Assembly: GCF_022627955.1 (NCBI RefSeq)
Contig: NZ_JABXGD010000001.1
Coordinates: 638,156-702,155 of the forward strand
Reading direction: 5' to 3'
DNA length: 64,000 nt
DNA from: Microbacterium sp. C5A9
GTDB taxonomy: Bacteria; Actinomycetota; Actinomycetes; Actinomycetales; Microbacteriaceae
The stretch's first letter is position 1. The number at the start of each line of letters is the position of its first letter. Made by a program: the position numbers and the translations under genes. The notes under the pieces were generated by a model that worked only from the letters and a program-made list of their open reading frames with translations, searched no databases and was not told the DNA's origin. Below, piece by piece: positions 1-8,345 of this stretch.

Positions 1-863
1 ATCTCCTGGCTGCCGAGGTAGGGCTGATTCAGGGCGACGTCGGTCGGATCGTCGACCCGGAATCCGGCGCGATGCGCGTCCGCAAGGGCCCGGAGCCTCT
101 CGGGCGCCATCGTCGGCGGATCGGCGGGATCGCGTTCGTCGCCGCGCGCACCGCCGCGATTGGAGAGCGCGACGACGGAGGGAAGGCGGTCCTTTTCGGC
201 ACGGGAGACGTTCACGGCGCCATCGCGCGTCGTGGTGGTGTTCATGGTGTCGTGGAAGGACAGCCGGGTGAAGCGGCCGCCGGTCCTCAGCTTCGCCTCG
301 ACGAATCGCTCGGTGAGAGCGTCGCGTGTGCGCTCGTAGACACCGAGACCCCGTTCGCCGACCTCGACGAAGGTCTGCACGAGTCGGTCGCGCTCGACCT
401 CGTCGGCCGGAACCTCGAGGATCGGGAAGAACGAGAACGTCACCGGACGGATCGCATCGACGCCCGTGAGGTCGACCTTCTGCCACGCGCCGGCCGCACG
501 TGTGCGCTCGATCGCCGCGCTGAGATCGCCCGCGATGTCGGCGGGACGGGCGCGATTGGGATCGCGGACGAGCCGGGGATGCGGATTGAGCACGGCGACC
601 ACGCGGGGGTCGGTCCTCGCCCACTCGCGCACGATCGCGTCGGTGGCGACATCCGTGAAGTCGTACTGGAGCCGTCGCGTCAGCGCCGGGGAGAGGAACG
701 GCACGAGCTCTTCCGGGATGCGAGCCCCCGCATGCGGGCAGCTCACGAGCACATCCGCCTCGGCGACGGCCTCGTCGAGGCTGCGGTTCTCGGCGTCGGC
801 GTAGACGGTGATCTCGTCGGCGGAGAACGTCCGGCCGGCGGGGATGAGATCGAGAGCGCTCAT
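1..863 (-). CDS. N-formylglutamate amidohydrolase family protein (C-terminus beyond the window edge)
   Basis: The gene starts at ATG 863 and runs off the left edge, so 287 residues are visible and the end is missing. Residues 38-52 read VLVSCPHAGARIPEE, the S-x-P-H-x-G opening motif of the N-formylglutamate amidohydrolase fold, and SFHDTMN appears further on. Enzymes of this family hydrolyse N-formyl-L-glutamate to formate and glutamate at the end of one histidine-degradation route, or cleave similar N-acyl amino acids; the substrate here is inferred only. In-frame TAG at 873-875 limits how far upstream the start can lie. No hut genes are visible beside it. Confidence 0.75.
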   Translation of the reverse strand, partial: MSALDLIPAGRTFSADEITVYADAENRSLDEAVAEADVLVSCPHAGARIPEELVPFLSPALTRRLQYDFTDVATDAIVREWARTDPRVVAVLNPHPRLVRDPNRARPADIAGDLSAAIERTRAAGAWQKVDLTGVDAIRPVTFSFFPILEVPADEVERDRLVQTFVEVGERGLGVYERTRDALTERFVEAKLRTGGRFTRLSFHDTMNTTTTRDGAVNVSRAEKDRLPSVVALSNRGGARGDERDPADPPTMAPERLRALADAHRAGFRVDDPTDVALNQPYLGSQE

Positions 864-894
864 GCGCTCATGCTAGCCGCGGGGGCGCGGGAGG

Positions 895-1617
895 TCAGCC
901 CTGTGCGTGCAGGCTGCTCTCGATGTTCGTGATGCGCGCCTGCTCATCGAAGTGGAACGTCGCCGATCCTGTCGAGTCCGCGACGGTCGCGCCCGAGAAG
1001 GACTCGTCGGCCCAGGTGAGGTTCCAGCCGGCCAGGCGAGCCGCGTCCCATACGGCGGTGCGGGCATCGGGCATCGCGAGGCCCGAGAGGATGCGGGGGA
1101 GGGCGATGGCCGCTGCGGCGACGGTCAGCGGGGGGATCGGCGCGTCGAGCAGGAACACGGCGGACGTGCCTCCTCCGACCGGGGCGATGTAGTAGGGCGC
1201 TCGGCCGGTGAGCTCGATGGCGACCGCTCCGACCGTGTGGGCTGCCTGCGTGATCCACTCGGCATCGTCGGCCGCGTCATCGGGGAAGGGGAGCTCGGTC
1301 CGGCTCAGCTCGGCGATGCCGTGCTCGGTTCCGTAGTCGCGGAGCTGCGCCGCGATACCGGCGGCGTCTCCCTGGGGATGCGCCCATGCCCAGAGGAGCG
1401 AGCGGGGGCCGGGCGCGATCGTGGCCACGAGATGAGCCCGGGTCACCAGCTGGCGGGTGGCATCGGCGTTCGACGTGAAGGTGATCGTCCCTGCCGCCAT
1501 GTCGGCATCCCAGCGGTTCTCGCCGAGAGTCTCGAGCGCCGAGGCGAGCGAGTCCTGGCGGAGCGCGGTGAACAGTGCGGCACGGTCGGCGAGCGGCTGG
1601 AGCGCGGCGAAGGTCAT
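895..1617 (-). CDS. DUF6882-like hypothetical protein
   Basis: This 240-residue soluble protein has no signal peptide or membrane segment. It carries the phrase SLLWAWAHPQGD in its first half, followed by an AAHTVGAVAIELTGRAPYYIAP segment split over two strands, which resembles the small actinobacterial DUF6882 family. That resemblance is from memory and was not searched. The frame is open much further upstream to 1992, but the long extension overlaps the oxidoreductase gene antiparallel in composition and frame, so ATG 1617 is preferred. Function is unknown. It lies between a metabolic amidohydrolase and a sugar-uptake operon and has no evident link to either. Confidence 0.6.
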   Translation of the reverse strand: MTFAALQPLADRAALFTALRQDSLASALETLGENRWDADMAAGTITFTSNADATRQLVTRAHLVATIAPGPRSLLWAWAHPQGDAAGIAAQLRDYGTEHGIAELSRTELPFPDDAADDAEWITQAAHTVGAVAIELTGRAPYYIAPVGGGTSAVFLLDAPIPPLTVAAAAIALPRILSGLAMPDARTAVWDAARLAGWNLTWADESFSGATVADSTGSATFHFDEQARITNIESSLHAQG

Positions 1618-1666
1618 GGTCCCAGTCTCGCCCGGATTGCTATGAATTAGCCAGTGTCGCGAGGGG

Positions 1667-1706
1667 CGCGAATGGCAGTTCGCGGGCGCGGAAACCGCCA
1701 TTCGCG
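1667..1706. terminator. Strong hairpin, probable terminator of the sugar-transport operon
   Basis: CGCGAATGGCAGTT (1667-1680) pairs with AACCGCCATTCGCG (1693-1706): 14 pairs with a single G-U type mismatch and a 12-base loop. It lies 69 bases past the stop of the Gfo/Idh gene and just upstream of the DUF6882-like gene. No T-run follows, as is common for GC-rich actinobacterial terminators. Confidence 0.55.
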
Positions 1707-1774
1707 TTCCTCGAAGGACGAAGTTCAGAGCACGGCCGTCGAGCCCCGTGCGACGAACCACCCCGTCGTGCGAA

Positions 1775-3139
1775 TCAGACGGCCCGTGCCCGTACCGCCC
1801 GTGGCGAGAAGAGCGCCTCTGCGCCCCCGAGCTCCAGATCGGAGATCCTGACTGCGGCGTCCGAGGCGAGCGACCGGTTGCCGGCGAGACCGACCGCAAC
1901 ACTGCGGATGCCGTCGGTCCAGTCGGCCGTGCGACCCAGCGGGTCGGCGAGACCGCCTCGAAACACATCGTGCAGCAGCATGTCGTCGCCACCGCCGTGA
2001 CCGCCGGCGCTCCCGTCGATCTCGACCACGCGCGCGCGTCCGAAGTGCGGCTGGACGACCAGACGCTCGCCGACGGGGCGCGAGGGGTCGTCGGAGACCA
2101 GATCGGGTCGAGCGCTGGGATCGACGATGGTCCTGCCGGCCTCGTCGACGGTCACCGACCCGCGCTCCACGACGTTCAGCTCGGCACGACCGCGTGTCCC
2201 GTTGACCGACACCGTGTAGCCCTCCCACGGGGAGTGGGCATTGAGTGAGTACGACATGGTGCTGCCACGGGCGTAGTCGACGACGAGCGACAGGTTGTCC
2301 TCGATGGTGATGCCCTCGTCGAAGACGTCGCGATCGCGGAGGTAGCCGTCGAAGTGCTCCTGGTCGAGGTACAGGCCTCGCCATACGGGATCGGTGCGCA
2401 GGTCCAGGCTGAAGGGATCGTGCAGGGTCGAGTCGGTGGTCCCTCGCTCGGGTCTGGGTCCCACATCGCGACGGCGGGCGTTCTCCGCGCCGTAGAAGCG
2501 CAGGCCTCCTGCGGCGAACACGCGCGCCGGAGTGTCTTCCAACCACCAGTTGACCAGGTCGAAGTGATGGCTCGCCTTGTGGATCAGCAGCCCTCCGGAT
2601 CGCGACTTGTCGCGATGCCAGCGACGGAAGTAGTCGGCACCGTGCGCGGTGTCCAGCACCCATTCGAAGTGAACGCTCGTGACGTCCCCGATCTCGCCGG
2701 ACGCGAGGACCCTCTTCAGAGCGGTGTTGCGAGGTGAGTACCGGTAGTTGAAGGTGAGGATGACCTCCCGGCCGGTGCGCTCGACGGCGTCGGCGATCCG
2801 GCGGACGCCCTCTTCATCGATCGTCAACGGCTTCTCGGTGATCGCATCCGCACCCGCTTCGAGAGTGCGCACGATGTGGTCGGCGTGCGTGTGATCGGGG
2901 GAGGTGATGATGACGCGGTCGACGCGGTGACGTGCGATCGCGTCGCCCAGATCCTCCGGGGCGAACCGTGCGGGTGCGCCGAGCCCCGGATGGCGGGCGA
3001 GCGACCACTCCCGGCGTCCGGTGTTGGTGTCGGCCGCCGCCACCAGTTCGGCATGTTCGGCGTGGGCGCCGGCGATCGCCTCGAGGTACATCTGCGCGCG
3101 TGAGCCGGTTCCCACGATGGCGTAGCGGGTTCGTGTCAT
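1775..3139 (-). CDS. Gfo/Idh/MocA family NAD(P)-dependent oxidoreductase
   Basis: The protein has 454 residues. An N-terminal Rossmann fold opens with YAIVGTGSRAQMY (residues 6-18), the family EKP motif is at 102-104, and the segment HKASHHFD at 187-194 holds the likely catalytic histidine. Family members oxidise or reduce sugars, inositols and sugar acids; many work on sugars brought in by the transporter encoded with them. It is the last gene of an operon with two sugar ABC permeases (16-base gap to the upstream gene), so it is inferred to act on the imported sugar. The exact substrate cannot be told from the sequence. Confidence 0.85.
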   Translation of the reverse strand: MTRTRYAIVGTGSRAQMYLEAIAGAHAEHAELVAAADTNTGRREWSLARHPGLGAPARFAPEDLGDAIARHRVDRVIITSPDHTHADHIVRTLEAGADAITEKPLTIDEEGVRRIADAVERTGREVILTFNYRYSPRNTALKRVLASGEIGDVTSVHFEWVLDTAHGADYFRRWHRDKSRSGGLLIHKASHHFDLVNWWLEDTPARVFAAGGLRFYGAENARRRDVGPRPERGTTDSTLHDPFSLDLRTDPVWRGLYLDQEHFDGYLRDRDVFDEGITIEDNLSLVVDYARGSTMSYSLNAHSPWEGYTVSVNGTRGRAELNVVERGSVTVDEAGRTIVDPSARPDLVSDDPSRPVGERLVVQPHFGRARVVEIDGSAGGHGGGDDMLLHDVFRGGLADPLGRTADWTDGIRSVAVGLAGNRSLASDAAVRISDLELGGAEALFSPRAVRARAV

Positions 3140-3155
3140 GGTGTCGTCCTTCCGA

Positions 3156-4067
3156 CTACTTGATGCCGCTGGTCGCAGACCCCTTGATGAGGAACCTTTG
3201 ACCGAACAGGAAGATGAGGAACAGCGGGACGAGCGAGACGACGCTCATCGCGAACATCGAGCCGTAGTCCGAGCTGGATTGCGCATCGAGGAAGCCCTTC
3301 AGCGCCAAGGAGGCGGGGAACAGCTCCGGAAGGCGCACGTAGATGAGGGGCCCGAAGAAGTCGCCCCACGTCCAGATGAAAGTGAAGATCGCCGTGGTCG
3401 CCAGCGAGGGAACGATCATCGGCAGAGTGATCTGGAAGTAGCTGCGGAAATGCCCCGCACCGTCCATCCGGGCCGCTTCGAACAGCTCCTTGGGCAGGCC
3501 ACGGATGAACTGGACCATCAGGAAGATGAAGAACGCCTCCGTCGCGAGGAACTTCGGCGCGATCAGCGGGAGGAATGTGTTCAGCCAACCCAGCTCCTTG
3601 TAGATCAGGAACTGGGGGACCAGCAGGACCTGAAACGGCAGCATGATCGATCCCAGCATCAGGACGAACGCCAGCGTGCGGCCGCGGAACTTCAGACGAG
3701 CGAAGGCGTAGGCGGCCATCGAACAGGACAGCAGGTTGCCGACGATCGCTCCCAGGGCGATGACGGAGGAGTTGAACAGGAACACACCGAACGGCGCCTG
3801 CAGGTCGTTCCACCCGTTGACGTAGTTGTCGAGCGTGAGATCGGTCGTGAACACGCTGAGGTCGCGGAAGATCTGATCGTTCGGCTTGAGGCTCGACACG
3901 ACGAGCCAGATCAGGGGGTAGATCATCAACAGGGAGGCCGCCGACAGTGCGAGGTGCTTGCCGATCGACCGCGCACGCTGCAAGAGGGGTGTGCGGGCGC
4001 CCGCGATGCGCCGACCCCTCAGGTCGGTGCGCCCCGGGCGGAGCAGAGTCTCGGTCTCAGTCGTCAT
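3156..4067 (-). CDS. Carbohydrate ABC transporter permease (MalG type)
   Basis: This 303-residue membrane protein has about six transmembrane segments, the first at about residues 33-55 (LALSAASLLMIYPLIWLVV). The cytoplasmic EAA loop reads ELFEAARMDGAGHFRSYF and then ITLPMIVPSL, which docks onto the ATPase. It forms the membrane channel with the preceding MalF-type permease, whose gene it overlaps by 11 bases, so translation is probably coupled. No ATP-binding subunit is encoded in the window; actinobacteria commonly use one shared MsiK-type ATPase for several such systems (family knowledge, inference here). Confidence 0.92.
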   Translation of the reverse strand: MTTETETLLRPGRTDLRGRRIAGARTPLLQRARSIGKHLALSAASLLMIYPLIWLVVSSLKPNDQIFRDLSVFTTDLTLDNYVNGWNDLQAPFGVFLFNSSVIALGAIVGNLLSCSMAAYAFARLKFRGRTLAFVLMLGSIMLPFQVLLVPQFLIYKELGWLNTFLPLIAPKFLATEAFFIFLMVQFIRGLPKELFEAARMDGAGHFRSYFQITLPMIVPSLATTAIFTFIWTWGDFFGPLIYVRLPELFPASLALKGFLDAQSSSDYGSMFAMSVVSLVPLFLIFLFGQRFLIKGSATSGIK

Positions 4068-4998
4068 AGAACACCCAATACTTCGAAAGCCAGAAGTTGA
4101 ACGCAGTGAAGGCGGCGATCACCAGCAGCAGGAACCAGGACATCGCCGAGGCGTACCCCATGTCGAGCTCGGTGAACGCCTCCTTGTAGAGCAGGAGCGT
4201 GAAGAACATGGTCGAATCGCTCGGTCCGCCTGTGCCTCCGGAGACCACGTAGGCCTGGGTGAAGGACTGGAAGGCGAAGATGATCTGCAGCACCAGATTG
4301 AAGAAGATGACCGGTGTGAGCAGCGGGAACGTGATCGAGAAGAACTGACGGACGCGCCCGGCGCCGTCCATCGACGCCGCCTCGTAGTACATCTCCGGTA
4401 TCTGTCGCAGACCCGCCAGGAAGATCACCATGGGCGATCCGAAGGTCCAGATGTGCAGGACGATCAGGGTTCCCAACGCGAAGTCCGGGTGGCCGATCCA
4501 TCCTGGACCGTCGATCCCGAACCAGGCGAGGAAGCCGTTGACGATGCCGTCCTTGCCGAAGACTTGACGCCACAGGATCGCCACGGCGACCGAGCCGCCG
4601 AGAAGGGAGGGGAGGTAGAAGATCGATCGGTAGAACGACAGCCCGCGCATCCCCTTGTCCAGGAGGATCGCAAGCCCCAGTGCGAGCGCGAGCTGCAGCG
4701 GCACTCCGACGAACACGTAGATCAGCGTCACGCGGAACGAGTTCCAGAAACGCGCATCCGAGAACATCTCGACGATGTTGTCGAACCCCGACCAGACCGG
4801 CGGTCGCAGCAGGTTGTAGTCCGTAAAGGAGAGATACAGCGATGCGATGATCGGACCGATGGTGAGACCCAGCAGGCCGATCAGCCAGGGTAGGAGAAAG
4901 ACCAGCGCCGCCTTGTTGTCGGGGAATCTCTCTTTGACCCGTATCGCCGGACCGCGCCGGGAGCGGGCGATCGTGCGTAGTTCGCCGAGACTGCTCAC
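4057..4998 (-). CDS. Carbohydrate ABC transporter permease (MalF type)
   Basis: The protein has 313 residues and about six transmembrane helices (for example ALVFLLPWLIGLLGLTIGPI at about 30-49). Its EAA loop is MYYEAASMDGAGRVRQFF followed by SITFPLLTPV. The GTG start at 4998 is chosen because AAGGAGGT lies just upstream on the minus strand. It is the first gene of a three-gene minus-strand operon (permease, permease, Gfo/Idh oxidoreductase). A promoter (TTGACG, 18 bases, AATAAT) and a LacI-type operator lie 33-86 bases upstream. It partners the divergently encoded lipoprotein binding protein. Confidence 0.93.
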   Translation of the reverse strand: MSSLGELRTIARSRRGPAIRVKERFPDNKAALVFLLPWLIGLLGLTIGPIIASLYLSFTDYNLLRPPVWSGFDNIVEMFSDARFWNSFRVTLIYVFVGVPLQLALALGLAILLDKGMRGLSFYRSIFYLPSLLGGSVAVAILWRQVFGKDGIVNGFLAWFGIDGPGWIGHPDFALGTLIVLHIWTFGSPMVIFLAGLRQIPEMYYEAASMDGAGRVRQFFSITFPLLTPVIFFNLVLQIIFAFQSFTQAYVVSGGTGGPSDSTMFFTLLLYKEAFTELDMGYASAMSWFLLLVIAAFTAFNFWLSKYWVFYDD

Positions 4999-5030
4999 GT
5001 GACCTCCTTGTCATGTCTCTGATCCGATGA

Positions 5031-5042
5031 GAAATCGGTTTC
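5031..5042. promoter_or_regulatory. LacI-type operator in front of the permease operon
   Basis: The 12-base sequence GAAATCGGTTTC has GAAA/TTTC arms around a central CG, the form of LacI/GalR-family operators. The same 14 bases (GAGAAATCGGTTTC, 5029-5042) recur at 5181-5194 and, on the minus strand, at 10304-10317. It lies 13 bases past the -10 element of the permease promoter, where a bound repressor would block transcription. Confidence 0.8.
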
Positions 5043-5054
5043 ACGAATTCTCCG

Positions 5055-5084
5055 ATTATTGACGCGACTGTGACGATCCGTCAA
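5055..5084 (-). promoter_or_regulatory. Promoter of the permease operon
   Basis: On the minus strand TTGACG (5084-5079) is followed after 18 bases by AATAAT (5060-5055), close to the sigma-70-type consensus and AT-rich for this genome. The predicted start falls next to the operator at 5031-5042. Confidence 0.65.
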
Positions 5085-5144
5085 GTCGAACCCGCCCGAG
5101 GAATTCGGGGAGATCGTGAATTCGTTGCCTGTGACGCGAAATGC

Positions 5145-5175
5145 GTTGACAGGAGAATCCCGTCGATGTTAGCTT
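5145..5175 (+). promoter_or_regulatory. Promoter of the binding-protein gene
   Basis: TTGACA at 5145-5150 is a perfect -35 hexamer. TGTTAGCTT at 5167-5175 gives an extended -10 (TGn plus TAGCTT at 5170-5175), a rather long 19-base spacer. The operator at 5181-5196 covers the expected start point, so repression by the local LacI protein is likely. Confidence 0.6.
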
Positions 5176-5180
5176 CTTTC

Positions 5181-5196
5181 GAGAAATCGGTTTCTC
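5181..5196. promoter_or_regulatory. LacI-type operator in front of the binding-protein gene
   Basis: GAGAAATCGGTTTCTC is palindromic except for one T/G pair flanking the central CG. It is the most symmetric of the three local copies and overlaps the predicted transcription start, 75 bases before the ATG of the binding-protein gene. Confidence 0.8.
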
Positions 5197-5270
5197 CTGA
5201 CTCATCGTCTGAGCGGACCGAATGCCCTGACATCCCGGCCGCCCAGGCGGCCTCAACTGAAAGAGGCGCA

Positions 5271-6584
5271 ATGACGCGTATCATCCGTGCCCATGCGGTC
5301 ATCGGCTCCGCCGTCGCCGCGACCCTTCTGCTCGCGAGTTGCTCAGGCGGCACAGCAGACGGGGGATCCGTCGATGACTCCGGCGAAAAGATCGAACTCG
5401 AGATGTCCTGGTGGGGGGACGACAGCCGCGCCGCGCTGTTCGGGGAGGTCATCGACCTGTTCGAGGCCGAGCACCCGAACATCACGGTCGTGCAGACGCC
5501 CGTGGGTGCGCCGGACGATCTGTTCAACCGCCTGGCGACCGACTTCGCGGGCGGAGGCGACACCGCTCCCGATGTGTTCGCCCTCGGTGGGGCCAAGCCG
5601 CAGGAGTATGGAGAACTCGGCGCCCTCCTGGATCTGTCCACCGTCGAGGAGCAGCTCGACTACAGCCAATACCCGGACTTCTCCCTCACCAACGCGACCG
5701 TCGACGATGCGCTGTACGGGCTGCCGACGGGCGGCAACGCGACTGCCGCGTTCGTGAATCTCGACGTGTTCGCCCAGGCCGGTGTCGAGCCGCCGAGCGA
5801 GGGCTGGACCTGGGGCGATCTGATCGACGCGGCCGGTGAGATCGGCAGCGCCGGCCTGACCAACGCGGCGGGACAGCCGATCTACGGCATCGACCTGCGC
5901 ATCGGAGACGTCATCGGAACGTACTCCGGTCAGGTCAGCGAGCTGGGGATGTACGACTGGGACGGCCAGCTGGGCGTCACCGCCGAGGACATCGCGGGCT
6001 GGTATGAGATCGAGCAGGAGCTTTCGGACGGCGGCGGCCTGCCGGACCCATCTGTCGTCACCGCGAACTGGCAGCTGCCGCCGGACCAGCAGCCGTTCAC
6101 CCTCGGGCAGGCCGCGATCACCTTCGGGTACAGCAACCTCATGAGCGTGTATGCCACGGCAGGTGAGAACGTGCAGATGATGCTGCCGCCGTCGTCGACG
6201 AAGACCTCGGGCGTCGCGCTGCTTCCCTCGGCATTCTGGGCGATCAATGCGGCGACCGATCACCCGCAGGCGGCAGCGCTGCTGGTGGATTGGTTCTTGA
6301 ACGAGCCCGCCGCTGCAGAGCTCATCCTCGACTCCCGCGGTGTGCCGTTCAACCCCGCGACCCTCGAGGTCGTGTCCCCCCTGCTCAGCGCGCCCGGCCA
6401 GATCGCCGCGGACTATGTCGACGTCGTGCTCGACGAGGGTGTCGTCGCCCCGCCCCAGCCCGCCGGTGGATCGATCATGAACGAGCTGTCCCAGCGCATG
6501 GAGTCCGATGTGCTGTTCGGTCGATCGACGCCGGACGAAGCCGGGAAGAAGTGGGTCGACGAACTGGGCGCAGCCCTGAAGTGA
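5271..6584 (+). CDS. Sugar ABC transporter substrate-binding lipoprotein
   Basis: This 437-residue protein begins with a lipoprotein signal peptide whose lipobox is LLASC with the lipidated Cys24. After it comes an extracellular solute-binding domain of the carbohydrate (family 1) type: EMSWWGDDSRAALF near the start and an FVNLDVFAQAGVEPP segment in the middle. It should sit on the outer face of the membrane and feed sugar to the divergently encoded permeases. ATG 5271 is chosen because the lipobox then falls at the right distance and AAGAGG lies 7-12 bases upstream; the frame is open to 5070 but that extension would bury the signal peptide. A LacI-type operator and promoter precede it. Confidence 0.92.
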   Translation: MTRIIRAHAVIGSAVAATLLLASCSGGTADGGSVDDSGEKIELEMSWWGDDSRAALFGEVIDLFEAEHPNITVVQTPVGAPDDLFNRLATDFAGGGDTAPDVFALGGAKPQEYGELGALLDLSTVEEQLDYSQYPDFSLTNATVDDALYGLPTGGNATAAFVNLDVFAQAGVEPPSEGWTWGDLIDAAGEIGSAGLTNAAGQPIYGIDLRIGDVIGTYSGQVSELGMYDWDGQLGVTAEDIAGWYEIEQELSDGGGLPDPSVVTANWQLPPDQQPFTLGQAAITFGYSNLMSVYATAGENVQMMLPPSSTKTSGVALLPSAFWAINAATDHPQAAALLVDWFLNEPAAAELILDSRGVPFNPATLEVVSPLLSAPGQIAADYVDVVLDEGVVAPPQPAGGSIMNELSQRMESDVLFGRSTPDEAGKKWVDELGAALK

Positions 6585-6590
6585 AAGATT

Positions 6591-6621
6591 CGGCGGTGGG
6601 GCGCGCTGCGCCCCACCGCCG
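6591..6621 (+). terminator. Perfect 13-bp intercistronic hairpin
   Basis: CGGCGGTGGGGCG (6591-6603) pairs perfectly with CGCCCCACCGCCG (6609-6621) around a 5-base loop, 6 bases after the binding-protein stop codon and 19 bases before the next gene. There is no T-run. It could be a partial terminator or an mRNA 3' stabiliser that makes the binding protein more abundant than the glycosidase encoded downstream. Confidence 0.65.
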
Positions 6622-6640
6622 ATCTCCCGAGGAGAGCATC

Positions 6641-8290
6641 ATGAGCGACGCACACCGTGCGGACATCAGGCGCCGGCTGCGAAGTGCGCATCCTGCGCGC
6701 GACGCCGGCATCGACGGGACACCGTTGGGCGCGGCCCTCGATGGGTCGGGAGTACGTTTCGCCGCCTCGTCGGGACCGCTCGAGCGGCGCTGGCTCGAAG
6801 CGCTCGGCCAGCTTTCGCGCTGCATCCGTCCGCTCCTCGACGGCGTGCCGGTGCTCAACGAGGGCGGTGTGTATCGCGGATGCTGGATCGAGAGCACAGG
6901 AACGATCAACACCGAGGTGCTCGGTCGGTTCGCCCCCGACATCGCTCGCGACACCCTGCGGCAGTTCGCCGTGCATCAGCGGGCGGACGGGATGATCCCG
7001 TACAAGGTGACCGACGCGGGACCCGGGTTCAGTCAGATCCAGATCGTCACCCCGCTCGCGCGCGTGGTGTGGCGTCACTGGCTGTCGACCGGGGATCGCG
7101 ATCTCCTGCGGACGATGTACGCGGCGATGGTGCGGTACGACGCGTGGCTGGCCCGATATCGCGACACCCGCGGCACAGGCGGAGTGGAGGCGTTCTGTGC
7201 GTTCGACACGGGACACGACCTGTCGCCCCGGTTCTGGTTCGCCCCGGACCGTGCTCTGCACGGCGATGCCCGCGAGTGCGATCCGCTGATGCCGGGGGTG
7301 CCCTTCATCGCGCCTGACCTCACCGCGAACGTCGCGTGCCAGCGCTCGTACCTCGCACTCATCGCTGCCGAGCTGGGGGACGACATCGAGGCCGAGCGCT
7401 GGCGGGTCGCCGCCGAGACGTCGCTCCGGGCGCTGCACGAGCACTGCTTCGACGAGGAAGACGGCTTCTACTACGACAACGATCGCGCCGGGCGGCACGT
7501 GCGCATCGAGAGCGATGTTCTGGCGCGCGTGCTCGCCTGCGAGGTGGGCGACGCGGAGTTCTTCATCCGCAGCCTGCGCCGTTACCTCATGAACACACGC
7601 AAGTTCCTCGCTCACTACGGCTTCACCTCCCTCGCGATGGACGACCCGCGCTTCGACCACGACGCGGGACGCAACAGCTGGGGCGGGCCGGTGAACTTCC
7701 TCGCCCTGCTCCGTGCGCCGGAGGCCTTCGAGCGCCACGGACACGTCGCCGAGCTCAGTCTCACAGCATCCGCGGTGTTGTCCGCGATCGCCGTCGCACC
7801 GCGCTTTCCGCAGTGCCTCGATCCCTGGTCGGGCACGGCCGGTTATACCGAGGAATACGCGCCGTCCATCCTCTGGTTCCTCGATGCGATCGAACGGCAC
7901 AGCGGGATACTCGTGCGTCCGGACGGGGGGATCTGGTTCTCGGGACTCGCACCGACCCGGCTCGAGCACGGTGCGGCTGCTGATGCCGTCGGCTACCGCC
8001 GCGCGGTCGACGGGCAGGCGTGGGAGCTGGTCGCGGACGATGAGATCGTCGAGGTGCACCGGAACGACATGTTCGCGTTCTCGTTCCCCCGGGGCTGGCG
8101 CGTGGAGACGGATCGAGCGGGCGCGCCCACCGCTGTCGTGGGACTCGCCGCCGGCGCCGTCGAGGGCGAGCTCACGCTTCCCGGAGGAGGGACCCGGCTG
8201 ACAGCGACGCCGAACGAGCGCATCGCTCGGCGCGACGGTGCTGTCGACGAGCGCACCGCGGTCGAGTTCGTGGGCCCGGTCTTCGACTGA
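6641..8290 (+). CDS. (Alpha/alpha)6-barrel glycoside hydrolase, MGH1/GH63-like
   Basis: This 549-residue enzyme has no signal peptide, so it is likely cytoplasmic. Family-like segments include RGCWIESTGTINTEVLGRFA near residue 80, AFDTGHDLSPRF near residue 190, the NSWGGPVNFL motif near residue 345 and GYTEEYAPSILW near residue 405, typical of mannosylglycerate-hydrolase/trehalase-like barrels. It is probably an exo-glycosidase releasing sugar from the imported oligosaccharide (inference). ATG 6641 follows CGAGGAGAG at the right spacing; an upstream open frame overlaps the binding-protein gene and is rejected. It is co-directional with the binding-protein gene and separated from it by a hairpin. 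Confidence 0.72.
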   Translation: MSDAHRADIRRRLRSAHPARDAGIDGTPLGAALDGSGVRFAASSGPLERRWLEALGQLSRCIRPLLDGVPVLNEGGVYRGCWIESTGTINTEVLGRFAPDIARDTLRQFAVHQRADGMIPYKVTDAGPGFSQIQIVTPLARVVWRHWLSTGDRDLLRTMYAAMVRYDAWLARYRDTRGTGGVEAFCAFDTGHDLSPRFWFAPDRALHGDARECDPLMPGVPFIAPDLTANVACQRSYLALIAAELGDDIEAERWRVAAETSLRALHEHCFDEEDGFYYDNDRAGRHVRIESDVLARVLACEVGDAEFFIRSLRRYLMNTRKFLAHYGFTSLAMDDPRFDHDAGRNSWGGPVNFLALLRAPEAFERHGHVAELSLTASAVLSAIAVAPRFPQCLDPWSGTAGYTEEYAPSILWFLDAIERHSGILVRPDGGIWFSGLAPTRLEHGAAADAVGYRRAVDGQAWELVADDEIVEVHRNDMFAFSFPRGWRVETDRAGAPTAVVGLAAGAVEGELTLPGGGTRLTATPNERIARRDGAVDERTAVEFVGPVFD

Positions 8291-8300
8291 GTCGCACTCT

Positions 8301-8329
8301 GCCGGAGGGTGCCGTGGTGCGCCTCCGGC
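8301..8329. terminator. Candidate hairpin between convergent genes
   Basis: GCCGGAGG (8301-8308) pairs with CCTCCGGC (8322-8329) over a 13-base loop, in the 55-base gap between two convergent glycosidase genes. The stem is short and has no T-run, so the terminator role is tentative. Confidence 0.35.
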
Positions 8330-8345
8330 GGCGCACGTCCGCGCG

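Noticed and set aside
72..932. Long plus-strand open frame over the left edge
   Set aside because: Its protein has no recognisable motif and is the reverse shadow of the N-formylglutamate amidohydrolase gene, whose own frame shows clear family sequence.
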